A DNA stretch of 64,000 nt, taken from the NCBI GenBank assembly GCA_964615145.1, contig CAZTOP010000001.1, forward strand, positions 62,001 through 126,000. The letters run 5' to 3'. Within the stretch, counting starts at the first letter, position 1. Every line of letters begins with the position of its first letter. A program made the translations under genes and the position numbers. This document shows, piece by piece, positions 1 through 8,692 of the stretch. The notes beneath the pieces were generated by a model. It saw only the letters and a list, made by a program, of their open reading frames with translations, was not told the origin of the DNA and searched no databases. This DNA is from CAIVPM01 sp964615145 (lineage in GTDB: Bacteria > Bacteroidota > Bacteroidia > Chitinophagales > Chitinophagaceae).

Positions 1-349
1 TAGTACCATAGCCAACAACAACTACTTCTTCATTTTCCATAGGCCTTGCAGATAGTTTCACATCTAATTTTACAGGCTCAGTTATTTTAAATTCTTGTGT
101 TTCAAAACTGGCATAGCTAACTAAAATAGTTTGACCCTTTTCAACTTTAATTGCAAAAGTTCCATCAGCATCTGCAACTACCCCTTTTTTTGAACCCTTA
201 ATACTAATGCTTGCATTCGACAAAGGTTTTTGCGTTTCGTTTGAAATTACTCGACCTGTAACTTTTATTTTATTGTCGGGCTGCTGTGCCTGAGAATAAA
301 GGCAAAATAGTAGTGTTAAAAATAATGTTAGTAAACCTAATTTTTTCAT
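1..349 (-). CDS. SusC/RagA-type TonB-dependent receptor, N-terminal part (runs off window)
   Basis: Only the first 116 residues are inside the window. From the ATG at 349 the translation starts MKKLGLLTLFLTLLFCLYSQ, a clear signal peptide. A carboxypeptidase-regulatory-like domain follows, with the phrases KPLSNASISIKG and GVVADADGTF at about residues 30-80. The visible part ends at EEVVVVGYGT, the hallmark that precedes the plug domain of SusC receptors. SusC proteins form the outer-membrane pore for oligosaccharide uptake, together with a SusD lipoprotein. It lies 16 bases beyond the PL17 lyase stop on the same strand, so it is probably the transport gene of the polyuronate operon starting at 3394. 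The substrate (oligo-uronates) is inferred from neighbours only. Confidence 0.9.
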   Translation of the reverse strand, partial: MKKLGLLTLFLTLLFCLYSQAQQPDNKIKVTGRVISNETQKPLSNASISIKGSKKGVVADADGTFAIKVEKGQTILVSYASFETQEFKITEPVKLDVKLSARPMENEEVVVVGYGT

Positions 350-365
350 TTGGCAATCGTTTCTT

Positions 366-2561
366 TTAGTTGTAAATTATTGTATAAGGTCCTTTCCATT
401 CAAGGGTTTCATTCATAAATTTTAATTTATGAATGAAACCCTTGTTGTTATTATTGTTGCTTTGTGCAATTCTTATTTTTTTATTTTGCATCACAATATC
501 GAAAACTGAATAATTTTCATCGTTAAGTAACACAATTATCTCTTTGATTGTGCTGTAGGCGTTAGTTGAAATTTCTAATATTGGATCAAAATTTCCGTGT
601 ATTTCTATTGCATTTAAAAAATATTGACTAGTTCCATTTTTTCTGTAAATAAATGCTGGATCATGTCTCAGGTTAAAATTGGGGTCATTGGCACCTGTTC
701 TGGAAAAAAATATTTTTGTACTATCATCTGTAGTGCTAGTAATTGTATAAAAAGTTTCTTTGTTGAGTAAGGTTATTTGAGAAGTTTTAGGCAAGTTACT
801 CGCTGTGGCTTCTTTCCATAAATGCTGATAGCCATTATTGCTGCCAAGTATTTCTTGACTTTTTAAGAATGGTGTGTATTTAAAGTTTGAACTAATAAAT
901 GTTCCAATATAGTGAAATGGCAAATCATACTGATGCTTTGTTGACGAATTGGTTCTGAAAAAATCAATGATGATAGGCTTTGCCATTTCTTTTAATTGAA
1001 TCATATAAATACTTCTTTGCATAATAACACCTTTGTAGGCATTGGTATCTATTGCACAAACTACATTTAAAGTATCGCTGATTTGTCCAAAAAATTTAGA
1101 TGAATGATACTTTTCGCTTTCATCTTCCTTTCCGTTAAAATGACTTTTTCCATCAACAACAATAGTATTGTGTGCTATGGTTTGACTGGCATAGGTTTTT
1201 GTTTCTGGTAAATATCTTCCTCCCCATTTTTGTTCTATGTTAATATATCTTGCAGCTCCATAATCTTCTATAATTTCATTGCCTTTGTCAAATAAATTGA
1301 TATTTAATTTGTCGTAATGACCATGAGATAAACCGTGAGAAGTATATTTAAAAATAAGTGAAGTAAGTTGATCATTTTTTCCCATTCGTAAAACCGAAAC
1401 ACCACCCTCGTTGCCATTAGAACCATCAGTAAATTCTGCTGACTTATACGGGTAGAATTTAGGAATTTTTTTAGTGGTTACAAGCGAAGTTGCTATGGAG
1501 GCACCACCACGACTCATTGTTACTCGACCCTGAGCTTTGGCTACAGGTAAATAATCTTTGTTAGCTCCATATACCTGCCAAGCTATATTTATTGCATTCA
1601 CTATTTCGTTTGAAGTGTATTTTTTTTCTTTTAATGCATCATTATAGCTAAAGAATCCACCATCTAAATTTGTTTGTTGCAATGCACCATTCAGGGCTTT
1701 TTGTAAAATACAATTTCTATATTGAAATATTTTTAACTCTGGTTTTGCATTGTTTAAACTATTTGCAAACATGTAAAAAGGTAACAAAGCATACCTTACA
1801 TAATATGGCCCTTCTGTATAGTAACCATCTGGAGAAAAAAGACCATCGAGATGAGCAATAAATCCAGCTTTTTTGTCTTTGTCAGCACCGTATAATGCCA
1901 TATCAATGTAATCTTTATTGTCTGTTGCAATACCTACAATTCCAACTCCTGCACAAGCCCACACAGCGTGATTGTGAATTAAATTAAACCAACTTTTTAA
2001 ATCCTTTGTAAAAAAATCAACTTCTGGTTTAAAAGCACCACTAGCGATTTGGATTCTTTCCTGTGGTGTTAAATAGTCATGAATACAATCAAAAGCTAAA
2101 CCTGCATATACAAGCCAGTTAGCATCATTTAAAGCTTGCCAAAAAATTCTACCAGGAGAACTACTTGTAGCTTGTGGGTGGTTTTTTAATGTTGGGTTGA
2201 GTAAGGCATATTTGATAAATATATCTTTAACTAGTTTCGCATATTTAACATCACCTGTTAACTGAAACATCATACCACTATTAAACATTAATGTGTAATT
2301 GGCTTTATGTTTATCGTGTGTATAGCCGCCAGCAGCATCTTTAGGGAAAGGCACATCAACATCTTTTCCTATCCATTCATCAACATTTTTTTTAATATCA
2401 GCATAGGATTCATTTAGGATAGCGTTATTTCTTAAATTGTTTTTTATAAATGCTATATCACTTTTAGTGGCAAAAGCAATAGGGTGTTGTGTTTGAGCAC
2501 TTGTGTTTACACAAGTAGTATACAGCACAATACATAAAAAAAATTTCAATTTTAGCAGCAC
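366..2561 (-). CDS. PL17-family oligoalginate lyase (exolytic), secreted
   Basis: A signal peptide (about 1-22) is followed by an alpha/alpha-toroid alginate-lyase domain and a C-terminal heparinase II/III-like beta-sandwich. Residues expected from the PL17 enzyme Alg17c are in register: N197-H198 in IHNHAVW and Y254 in GPYYVRY keep the family spacing of 57, and Y450 in GGRYLPET is present. The metal ligands correspond to H415 (SHGHYDKL), D433 and H464 (TIAHNT). PL17 enzymes cut oligoalginate exolytically to unsaturated monouronate, which opens to 4-deoxy-5-keto-uronate. The start is GTG; an in-frame stop lies just upstream and no ATG is available. It sits between the SDR gene and the SusC gene on one strand. 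Activity on another uronan cannot be excluded. Confidence 0.88.
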   Translation of the reverse strand: MLLKLKFFLCIVLYTTCVNTSAQTQHPIAFATKSDIAFIKNNLRNNAILNESYADIKKNVDEWIGKDVDVPFPKDAAGGYTHDKHKANYTLMFNSGMMFQLTGDVKYAKLVKDIFIKYALLNPTLKNHPQATSSSPGRIFWQALNDANWLVYAGLAFDCIHDYLTPQERIQIASGAFKPEVDFFTKDLKSWFNLIHNHAVWACAGVGIVGIATDNKDYIDMALYGADKDKKAGFIAHLDGLFSPDGYYTEGPYYVRYALLPFYMFANSLNNAKPELKIFQYRNCILQKALNGALQQTNLDGGFFSYNDALKEKKYTSNEIVNAINIAWQVYGANKDYLPVAKAQGRVTMSRGGASIATSLVTTKKIPKFYPYKSAEFTDGSNGNEGGVSVLRMGKNDQLTSLIFKYTSHGLSHGHYDKLNINLFDKGNEIIEDYGAARYINIEQKWGGRYLPETKTYASQTIAHNTIVVDGKSHFNGKEDESEKYHSSKFFGQISDTLNVVCAIDTNAYKGVIMQRSIYMIQLKEMAKPIIIDFFRTNSSTKHQYDLPFHYIGTFISSNFKYTPFLKSQEILGSNNGYQHLWKEATASNLPKTSQITLLNKETFYTITSTTDDSTKIFFSRTGANDPNFNLRHDPAFIYRKNGTSQYFLNAIEIHGNFDPILEISTNAYSTIKEIIVLLNDENYSVFDIVMQNKKIRIAQSNNNNNKGFIHKLKFMNETLEWKGPYTIIYN

Positions 2562-2638
2562 AATCGTTTAATTTATTATTTAACACAGATAAACCAAGTG
2601 AACATAGTTGATTTGGGTTATCTATGGTTATTTAGTTT
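2562..2638. repeat. Short intergenic element with imperfect inverted symmetry
   Basis: The gap between the SDR and PL17 genes contains an imperfect inverted repeat built from AGATAAACC (about 2587-2595) and GGTTATCT (about 2616-2623), with one base out of register. It resembles the AACACAGATAAAC-type extragenic repeats common in this phylum and could be an intercistronic hairpin in the leftward operon. The family assignment is from memory of similar sequences. Confidence 0.35.
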
Positions 2639-3394
2639 TTATACAAAATAAGTTCCACCATTTATTTCAATGCTTGCACCTGTTATAAAAGATGAATTTG
2701 AACTTGCCAGATACAGGACTAAATCTGCAACTTCAGTAGCTTCTCCTTCTCTTCTTAAGGGGGTAGCAGCTGCAACATTTTTTCTTATTTCATCTTTGGT
2801 AAAAGTGTTGTGAAACGTAGTATTGATCATACCAGGGCTCACACAATTTACTCTTATTCCTTTAGGGCCTAACTCTTTGGCTAGTCCTTTTGTAAAAGTT
2901 AATACACCTCCTTTAGCTGTTGAATAAGCCAATGCCCCAAATCCGCCACCATCTCGTGCAGCCTGACTACTAAAATTTATTATAGCCCCACCATTTAACA
3001 TACTTGGAACAACAGCCTTTGTGACTAAGAATGCAGTTTTTAAATTCACATCCATAACAACATTCCAAAAATCTTCATCGATATCAGCTAGTAATTTTCT
3101 TCCCATTAAACCTCCTGCAACATTTACCAGAATATCAATTTTTTCTCCATAGACTGCTTTGCAGGTGCTAACTAGTTTTTCTACATCATCAGACTTGGTC
3201 ATATCTCCTTGTACAAGAATGGCATCGCCACCCAGAGACTTAATATTATTTAGGGTTATTTGTGCTTTTTCGGCATTGTTTAAATAGTTGATGCAAACTT
3301 TGGCACCAGCTAGTGCAAGTTTTGTTGAAACTGCGGCACCTATGTCTCTTGCACCACCAGTTACAATTGCTACTTTTCCATTAAACATTTCCAT
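2639..3394 (-). CDS. Short-chain dehydrogenase/reductase, probable uronate reductase
   Basis: This is a 251-residue classical SDR. It has the cofactor motif TGGARDIG (12-19), NVAG (91-94, the NNAG position), serines at 142/143 and the catalytic pair Y157/K161 in YSTAKGG. As first gene of the leftward operon ahead of a PL17 lyase and a SusC gene, it is a good candidate for the reductase that turns the 4-deoxy-5-keto-hexuronate released by alginate lyases into 2-keto-3-deoxygluconate (the DehR/A1-R role). That substrate is inferred from position only, since SDRs cannot be assigned by motif. Two in-frame ATGs (3394 and 3388) are both possible starts. It is not a duplicate of the KduD gene at 7892, which has different motif contexts. 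Confidence 0.8.
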   Translation of the reverse strand: MEMFNGKVAIVTGGARDIGAAVSTKLALAGAKVCINYLNNAEKAQITLNNIKSLGGDAILVQGDMTKSDDVEKLVSTCKAVYGEKIDILVNVAGGLMGRKLLADIDEDFWNVVMDVNLKTAFLVTKAVVPSMLNGGAIINFSSQAARDGGGFGALAYSTAKGGVLTFTKGLAKELGPKGIRVNCVSPGMINTTFHNTFTKDEIRKNVAAATPLRREGEATEVADLVLYLASSNSSFITGASIEINGGTYFV

Positions 3395-3605
3395 TTTTTA
3401 GTTTTTATTATTTTAAATCGGATTGATTCAAAACATGAGGTCCCTGATTGTTGTAATTTTAATCAAAGTGTGAAATTAGCATTAGATTATTGGCTTTTAG
3501 TGAAAAGATGATTTAAATTATTTTAATATTGTAGCATTAATTTTAAATATTTTTTAATTTTTCTTTAATTTTTTAAATTTTATTTAATAATGATGAATAA
3601 AACCG

Positions 3606-3627
3606 TTACCGGTATGGTTGCCGGTAA
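3606..3627. promoter_or_regulatory. Candidate LacI-family operator (perfect 7-bp inverted repeat)
   Basis: TTACCGG (3606-3612) and CCGGTAA (3621-3627) are perfect inverted arms around an 8-base spacer. The left arm also contributes to ACCGGT, itself palindromic. LacI-family operators are typically about 20-bp palindromes with central CG steps. This one lies 44 bases before the lacI start and between the two divergent operons. Which of the two LacI proteins binds it cannot be told from sequence. Confidence 0.6.
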
Positions 3628-3655
3628 TTTCCCGAAATAATATTAAAATTCTCTA

Positions 3656-3663
3656 TATTTTTG
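3656..3663 (+). promoter_or_regulatory. -7 promoter box TATTTTTG of the lacI-PL6 operon
   Basis: This matches the Bacteroidota sigma-70 consensus TAnnTTTG exactly. The box ends 8 bases before the ATG at 3672, so the start point would fall at or beside the start codon. No good TTTG box is seen 20 bases upstream, which would fit a promoter needing or responding to a regulator. Confidence 0.55.
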
Positions 3664-3671
3664 TTCTGTAA

Positions 3672-4697
3672 ATGGAAAAACAGGCAACGATAAAAGATAT
3701 TGCTCAAGCCCTGCAAATTTCAACTTCTACTGTTTCAAGAGCATTGCGAAATGCTAGTGACGTAAAATCTGAAACTAAAAATGCAGTATTGGCTTTGGCC
3801 GAAGAATTAAATTATCAACCCAATCAACTTGCATTAAGTCTTTTAAAAAAACAAACACATACCATTGGTGTAATTGTTCCTAATCTTGATTATGTATTAG
3901 CAACAATGGTAAAAGGTATTGACGAAGTAGCACTTGAAGCTGGATACACAGTCATGGTTTGTCAAAGCAATGAGAGTTACGGACGTGAACTACTTAATGT
4001 AAGCAGGTTAAGTGCAAGTTTAGTTGACGGTTTCATTATATCAGTTTCAAGTGAAACTAAAATGTTCGATCATTTAAAGAAATTGCAAAATAACAAAAAG
4101 GCAATAGTAATGTTCGATAGGATAGCAACAGAACTATCTGCTCCTAAAATCATTTTAGATAATGAAGATGGAGGCTTTCAGGCCACGCAACATTTAATTG
4201 ATCAGGGCTACAAAAGAATTGCAATACTTGCAGGTCAAAAAAATTTAGGCATTAGCAATCAAAGAATGGGAGGATACTTAAAAGCATTAAAAACCAATAA
4301 AATCAAGGTAGATAATGATTTAATTATTCATTGTGATTTTAATCAAGACTATGCTTTTTTAGCCACTAAGGAATTGCTGAATATGAGAAAAAAACCAGAT
4401 GCTATTTTTACAATTTCAGATAGAATGGCTATTGGTGCAATGTTGGCTATTAAAGAAAAAGGTTTGAAGATGCCAGATGATATAGGTTTGGTTGGATTTA
4501 ATAATGAGCCAGTAACCCAATTAACTACCCCACAAATATCAAGTGTGGAGCAGCCAGCATTTGAACTAGGAAAAGCGACAGCAAAAATGTTTATTGAGCT
4601 ACTCCATAATGAAGCTGATATGAGCGATAGAGAGATAATTTTAAAACCTAAATTAGTTATAAGGGAATCATCACAAAAAATTGTTACAAAAAAATAA
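3672..4697 (+). CDS. LacI-family transcriptional regulator (first of two)
   Basis: This 341-residue protein has an N-terminal LacI helix-turn-helix (ATIKDIAQALQISTSTVSRAL, about residues 5-25). A hinge helix follows at about 50-60, then a periplasmic-binding-protein-like effector domain (HTIGVIVPNLDY, about 63-335) ending in the usual substrate-contact and dimer segments. It is the first gene of the rightward operon and overlies its own candidate operator. It most likely represses, or in the absence of inducer silences, the polyuronate genes. The inducer is probably a uronate-derived monomer, by inference. Only one base separates its stop from the ATG of the PL6 gene. Confidence 0.92.
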   Translation: MEKQATIKDIAQALQISTSTVSRALRNASDVKSETKNAVLALAEELNYQPNQLALSLLKKQTHTIGVIVPNLDYVLATMVKGIDEVALEAGYTVMVCQSNESYGRELLNVSRLSASLVDGFIISVSSETKMFDHLKKLQNNKKAIVMFDRIATELSAPKIILDNEDGGFQATQHLIDQGYKRIAILAGQKNLGISNQRMGGYLKALKTNKIKVDNDLIIHCDFNQDYAFLATKELLNMRKKPDAIFTISDRMAIGAMLAIKEKGLKMPDDIGLVGFNNEPVTQLTTPQISSVEQPAFELGKATAKMFIELLHNEADMSDREIILKPKLVIRESSQKIVTKK

Positions 4698-4698
4698 A

Positions 4699-6972
4699 AT
4701 GGTAAAAAAACTATTTACAATATTATTTGTATTACTCACCAATTCTATATACAGCTCAACAATAAAAGTCAATGATATCAATGCTTTGAATGATGCTGAA
4801 AAAAAAGCAAAACCAGGTGATATTATTATATTACAAAATGGAATTTGGAATGATGTTAAGATCAAATTGAATTGTGTTGGAACAGAAAAAGAACCAATAT
4901 TTTTTAAAGCAGAAACTTCTGGAAAAGTAATTATAACAGGTAAATCTTGTTTGAAAATTGGTGGTGCTTACTTAATAGTTGATGGATTAAATTTTTCTGA
5001 TGGTTATAGCCCAGACAACACGATTATCGATTTTAAAAAAGATAAAAATACTATTGCTAATTATTGCAGAGTTACTAACTGTTTAATTGATGATTTTAAT
5101 AAGCCTAAAAGAATGAGTGAAGATTATTGGGTATCTCTTTTGGGTAAGCATAACAGAATAGACCATTGCACTTTTAGAAACAAGAAAAATCTGGGTGTTT
5201 TAATGGCTGTTATTTTAGAAGATGAGAAGAGCAGGGATAATTTTCATAGCATTGACCATAACTATTTTGACGGTCGTCCCTCACTTGGTTCAAATGCTGG
5301 AGAGATAATAAGAGTAGGTGTTTCGCAGCATTGTACATTCAATTCAAATACGATTATTGAGAATAATTATTTTAGAAATTGTGACGGTGAAACAGAAATT
5401 ATTTCTTTAAAATCTTGTGAAAATATCATCAGAAATAATGTGTTTAAAGAGTGCCAAGGTTGTATTACTTTGAGACACGGAAATAACAATACCGTTTTCA
5501 ATAATATTTTTTTGGGCAATGGAAAAGAAGGCACTGGTGGCGTGAGAATTATTAACGAAGGAAACTGGGTTATAAACAATTTATTTTACGAATGTGTTGG
5601 TGTTAGTTTTCGATCTCCTTTAGCCATAATGAATGGCGTTCCAAATTCTCCTGCCAATCGTTATTTGCCAGTAAAAGATGCTGTAATTTTTGGAAATAGT
5701 TTTATCAATTGCACTCCATTTAGTTTGTGCGAAGGAAGTGATAAAGAACGCAGCCAAGTGCCGCAAAATGTATTGATTGCAAATAATATTTTTTATAATA
5801 AAAAGGATACTGTAACATTTTATAAGTTTGATAGTATTGGTGGTTTTGATTTTCAATATAACATTGTTTCTAAAAATATTACTCAAAGTCTCCCATATGG
5901 GTTTTCAAAAATGAAACTTGACGAATATCAAAAAGAGGATATAAAAGTCGTTTCAAATGTTATGCTAAAAATAAATCGAAATGTACTCGAAACAAATAAT
6001 GAACTTCAACAAAAAGCAATTCATCGTTTAGGCTTAAAACTTAGTAATGACATAGGTTTTGGTAACATTGATTCATTACCAAAAACAATTTCAACCATTC
6101 AAAAAAGTTCAGGCAGCACTTGGAAAGAAGAAATTAAACCAACTCAAAAAACAATAAATATTCAATGTTCAAACACTAGCCAATTGCTTGCAGTATTAAC
6201 AGATTCCATCAACTATCAAAAGAAAATCAATATTGCTTTAACAGGAATTATTTACGAATTAAAAGCTCCTATAAAAATTTATAACCAAGTAAATTTTACG
6301 ACTAATAAAAAAGAAATAAAATTTATTACAGAAGCACAAGAAGCAGTTTTTATAATTCAAGGAAATGCTTCGTTAAATTTCACCAATGCCAATATTGATG
6401 GTGGTTTCATTAAAGCAACAAACTTTGTTTCTTCACCAACAAATGGTAGTGTAAATCATTACAAATTTTCTTTTGTAAATAGCAGTTTTGGATATTATGA
6501 TGCTGCAAATAATGCTTCATTTTTTAAAGCAGTAAAAGGTTCTTATGCTGATAGTTTGGTTTTTAAAAACAGTACATTTAGTGAATCAAAATTCAATATT
6601 TTATCTGCTGATGAGGAGACAGATAAAAAAGGGTACTATAGTGCAGAGAATATAGTGTTTGGTAACAATAAATTCAGCAATAACAAGGGATATATAATGA
6701 ATATTTCCCGCACAGGAAATGATGAAAGCACAATGGGGCCTAAGCTTTGGTTTAACAACAATACCATCGAAAATACCAATGCTGATAAGCCTTTGATCGA
6801 ATTATACGGTGTGCAGTATTCAAATCTTCATAACAATACTTTCATCAATTCAAACAATGAAAAACAATTGATTGTTTACACAGATATTGTTCGTGCTATT
6901 CATCTTCAGTCAAAAAATAAATTCACTAAAAGTGGCTCTATAAAAGAGAACGAATTTGTAATTAATAAATAA
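4699..6972 (+). CDS. PL6-family polysaccharide lyase, two beta-helix domains, probable alginate lyase
   Basis: I chose the ATG at 4699 (757 residues) because the frame upstream offers only a TTG inside the lacI end; from here MVKKLFTILFVLLTNSIYSS is a signal peptide. The N-terminal half is a right-handed beta-helix with the PL6 catalytic region DGETEIISLKS...LRHGNN. The Bronsted base is K238 and the acid R259, and the acidic residues just before (E231, E233) are the expected calcium ligands. A second beta-helix-like region fills the C-terminal 300 residues, as in the two-domain alginate lyase AlyGC. PL6 also includes dermatan lyases (chondroitinase B), but the PL17 neighbour favours alginate. 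Confidence 0.85.
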   Translation: MVKKLFTILFVLLTNSIYSSTIKVNDINALNDAEKKAKPGDIIILQNGIWNDVKIKLNCVGTEKEPIFFKAETSGKVIITGKSCLKIGGAYLIVDGLNFSDGYSPDNTIIDFKKDKNTIANYCRVTNCLIDDFNKPKRMSEDYWVSLLGKHNRIDHCTFRNKKNLGVLMAVILEDEKSRDNFHSIDHNYFDGRPSLGSNAGEIIRVGVSQHCTFNSNTIIENNYFRNCDGETEIISLKSCENIIRNNVFKECQGCITLRHGNNNTVFNNIFLGNGKEGTGGVRIINEGNWVINNLFYECVGVSFRSPLAIMNGVPNSPANRYLPVKDAVIFGNSFINCTPFSLCEGSDKERSQVPQNVLIANNIFYNKKDTVTFYKFDSIGGFDFQYNIVSKNITQSLPYGFSKMKLDEYQKEDIKVVSNVMLKINRNVLETNNELQQKAIHRLGLKLSNDIGFGNIDSLPKTISTIQKSSGSTWKEEIKPTQKTINIQCSNTSQLLAVLTDSINYQKKINIALTGIIYELKAPIKIYNQVNFTTNKKEIKFITEAQEAVFIIQGNASLNFTNANIDGGFIKATNFVSSPTNGSVNHYKFSFVNSSFGYYDAANNASFFKAVKGSYADSLVFKNSTFSESKFNILSADEETDKKGYYSAENIVFGNNKFSNNKGYIMNISRTGNDESTMGPKLWFNNNTIENTNADKPLIELYGVQYSNLHNNTFINSNNEKQLIVYTDIVRAIHLQSKNKFTKSGSIKENEFVINK

Positions 6973-6982
6973 AATAAACACA

Positions 6983-7813
6983 ATGAGAGTTATTCACCCA
7001 ACACATCCAGCAGATTTTAAATCTTACAGTACAGAACAAATTAGAGAGCGTTACTTGCTTGATAAATTGGTTCAAGCAGATAAAATTGAATGTGCTTATA
7101 CACATTATGATAGAATGATTATAGGTGCTGCAAACCCAGTAAACACAACACTTTCATTAGGAACTTACGATGAGTTAAAATCAGAATTCTTTTTGTCTCG
7201 CAGAGAAATTGGTATTGTAAATATTGCAGGCAATGGAACTGTAACAGTTGATGGTGTTGCATACATTATGGAGAATCGCGATTGCTTATATATTGGCAAA
7301 GGCGATAAGCAAGTAACATTTGCAAGTGCTGATGCAGCAAGCCCTGCAAAGTTTATTTTCTTTTCGTGTCCTGCACACCAAGAATATCCAGTACAGCTTA
7401 TGAAACCAGCTGATGCAACACCAACAGAAATGGGTAGCAGCGAAACTGCTAATCATCGTGTCATCAATAAATATATTCATCCAGATGGATTAAAAAGTTG
7501 TCAGTTAATGTTGGGGGTTACAAATTTTAAACCAGGCAGTTTATGGAATACAATGCCATCGCATTTGCACCATAGAAGAATGGAGGCATATTTTTATTTT
7601 AATTTACCAGAAAACCAAAGAGTACTGCATTTAATGGGCGAGCCAGACGAAACCCGACATATGTTTATCAATAACGAAGAAGGCATTGTTTCTCCATCTT
7701 GGAGTATTCATAGTGGTGTTGGTACTGCAGCATATTCGTTTATCTGGGCAATGGCTGGTGAGAATATGAGCTTTACCGATATGGATTTTATCAATATTTC
7801 AGCATTAAAATAA
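6983..7813 (+). CDS. kduI: 5-dehydro-4-deoxy-D-glucuronate isomerase
   Basis: The 276-residue length is typical of KduI. Its cupin metal site is complete: H194 and H196 in MPSHLHHRRME, E201, and H243 in SIHSG, each two residues below the E. coli numbering. The enzyme isomerises 4-deoxy-5-keto-uronate (DKI) to 2,5-diketo-3-deoxygluconate (DKII) in the cytoplasm, the first step after unsaturated uronates enter the cell. It begins 10 bases after the PL6 stop and is followed by kduD, so the isomerase/reductase pair is intact. KduI is best known from pectin and glycosaminoglycan breakdown, so its presence beside alginate-type lyases is noteworthy. Confidence 0.96.
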   Translation: MRVIHPTHPADFKSYSTEQIRERYLLDKLVQADKIECAYTHYDRMIIGAANPVNTTLSLGTYDELKSEFFLSRREIGIVNIAGNGTVTVDGVAYIMENRDCLYIGKGDKQVTFASADAASPAKFIFFSCPAHQEYPVQLMKPADATPTEMGSSETANHRVINKYIHPDGLKSCQLMLGVTNFKPGSLWNTMPSHLHHRRMEAYFYFNLPENQRVLHLMGEPDETRHMFINNEEGIVSPSWSIHSGVGTAAYSFIWAMAGENMSFTDMDFINISALK

Positions 7814-7831
7814 TTTTTTATTAGCCACAAA

Positions 7832-7872
7832 TACACGAATAATTTAATAATAAAAATTCGTGCATTCGTGTA
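7832..7872. repeat. Extragenic hairpin repeat between kduI and kduD
   Basis: TACACGAAT (7832-7840) and ATTCGTGTA (7864-7872) form a perfect 9-bp stem. A second ATTCGTG copy at 7856-7862 can pair with the same left arm through CACGAAT (7834-7840), so two mutually exclusive hairpins exist. It resembles the CACGAAT/ATTCGTG extragenic repeats scattered in many Bacteroidota genomes. Within the operon it could stabilise the upstream mRNA or act as a processing site. Confidence 0.6.
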
Positions 7873-7891
7873 ATATCAAACTAAAAACACT

Positions 7892-8653
7892 ATGATAAAT
7901 TTTAGAGTAGATAATAAAATCGCCTTAGTTACAGGTTGTAACAGAGGCATTGGAATGGACGTTGCCATTGAGCTTGCAGCAAGTGGTGCAGATATAATTG
8001 GTGTAAGTGCCAATCTTGCTGCAAGTGGAAGTGATGTACAAATTGCTGTTGAAAAATTAGGAAGAAAATTTTATCCATATCAAGCAGATTTTACTAATAG
8101 AGATTCGCTGTATCTTTTCTTAAGTAAAGTAAAAGAAGAACATCCGAAGATTGATATTTTGATTAATAATGCTGGACATATTTTACGCAAGCCAGCAGCA
8201 GAACATCCTGATGAATATTGGGATACGATTATTGACATTAATCTAAATTCTCAATTTATTATTACCAGAGAAATCGGTAAACAAATGTTAGCTAATGGTT
8301 ATGGCAAAATAGTTTTCACTTGTTCTTTGTTGAGTTTTCAGGGGGGAATTAATGTGCCAGGATACGCTGCTAGTAAAGGTGCTATTGCTTCATTGCTTAA
8401 AGCCTTTTGCAATGAATGGGCAAAGTATAACATAACAGTCAATGGCATTGCACCAGGTTATATTGCTACAGATAATACGCAACAATTAAGAGATGATGTT
8501 GATAGAAATAATGCTATTCTTGCAAGAATTCCTGCTAATCGTTGGGGACAAGCTAATGATTTAACAGGGGCATTCGTTTTTCTTAGTTCTCCAGCATCGG
8601 ACTATGTAAATGGAACTATTTTAACTGTAGACGGGGGTTGGATGGCAAGATAA
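7892..8653 (+). CDS. kduD: 2-dehydro-3-deoxy-D-gluconate 5-dehydrogenase (KduD)
   Basis: This 253-residue SDR has the cofactor motif TGCNRGIG (14-21), NNAG (92-95), S145 and Y158/K162 (GYAASKG). Long stretches typical of KduD are present: MLSFQGG-type SLLSFQGGINVPGY, NEWAKYNITVN, IAPGYIATDNTQQLR, and the end DYVNG...VDGGWMAR. KduD reduces 2,5-diketo-3-deoxygluconate to 2-keto-3-deoxygluconate with NADH, directly after KduI. It lies 78 bases after kduI, with the hairpin repeat between, and 39 bases before the second lacI. The KDG kinase and aldolase expected next are not in the window. Confidence 0.95.
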   Translation: MINFRVDNKIALVTGCNRGIGMDVAIELAASGADIIGVSANLAASGSDVQIAVEKLGRKFYPYQADFTNRDSLYLFLSKVKEEHPKIDILINNAGHILRKPAAEHPDEYWDTIIDINLNSQFIITREIGKQMLANGYGKIVFTCSLLSFQGGINVPGYAASKGAIASLLKAFCNEWAKYNITVNGIAPGYIATDNTQQLRDDVDRNNAILARIPANRWGQANDLTGAFVFLSSPASDYVNGTILTVDGGWMAR

Positions 8654-8692
8654 AAATCAAAAAAAATTTGTGATTGCTAAAACTACTACTTA

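Larger units (their letters stand above)
3395..3671. promoter_or_regulatory. Divergent control region of the polyuronate locus
   Basis: This 277-base gap separates the leftward SDR-PL17-SusC operon from the rightward LacI-PL6-KduI-KduD-LacI operon. It is almost entirely A/T except for one GC-rich palindrome (3606-3627). A -7 box for the rightward side lies at 3656-3663. I could not identify a convincing -7 box for the leftward side. Confidence 0.6.

Noticed and set aside
4681..4698. Earlier TTG start for the PL6 lyase gene, inside the end of the lacI gene
   Set aside because: The ATG at 4699 gives a proper signal peptide and follows directly after the lacI stop.
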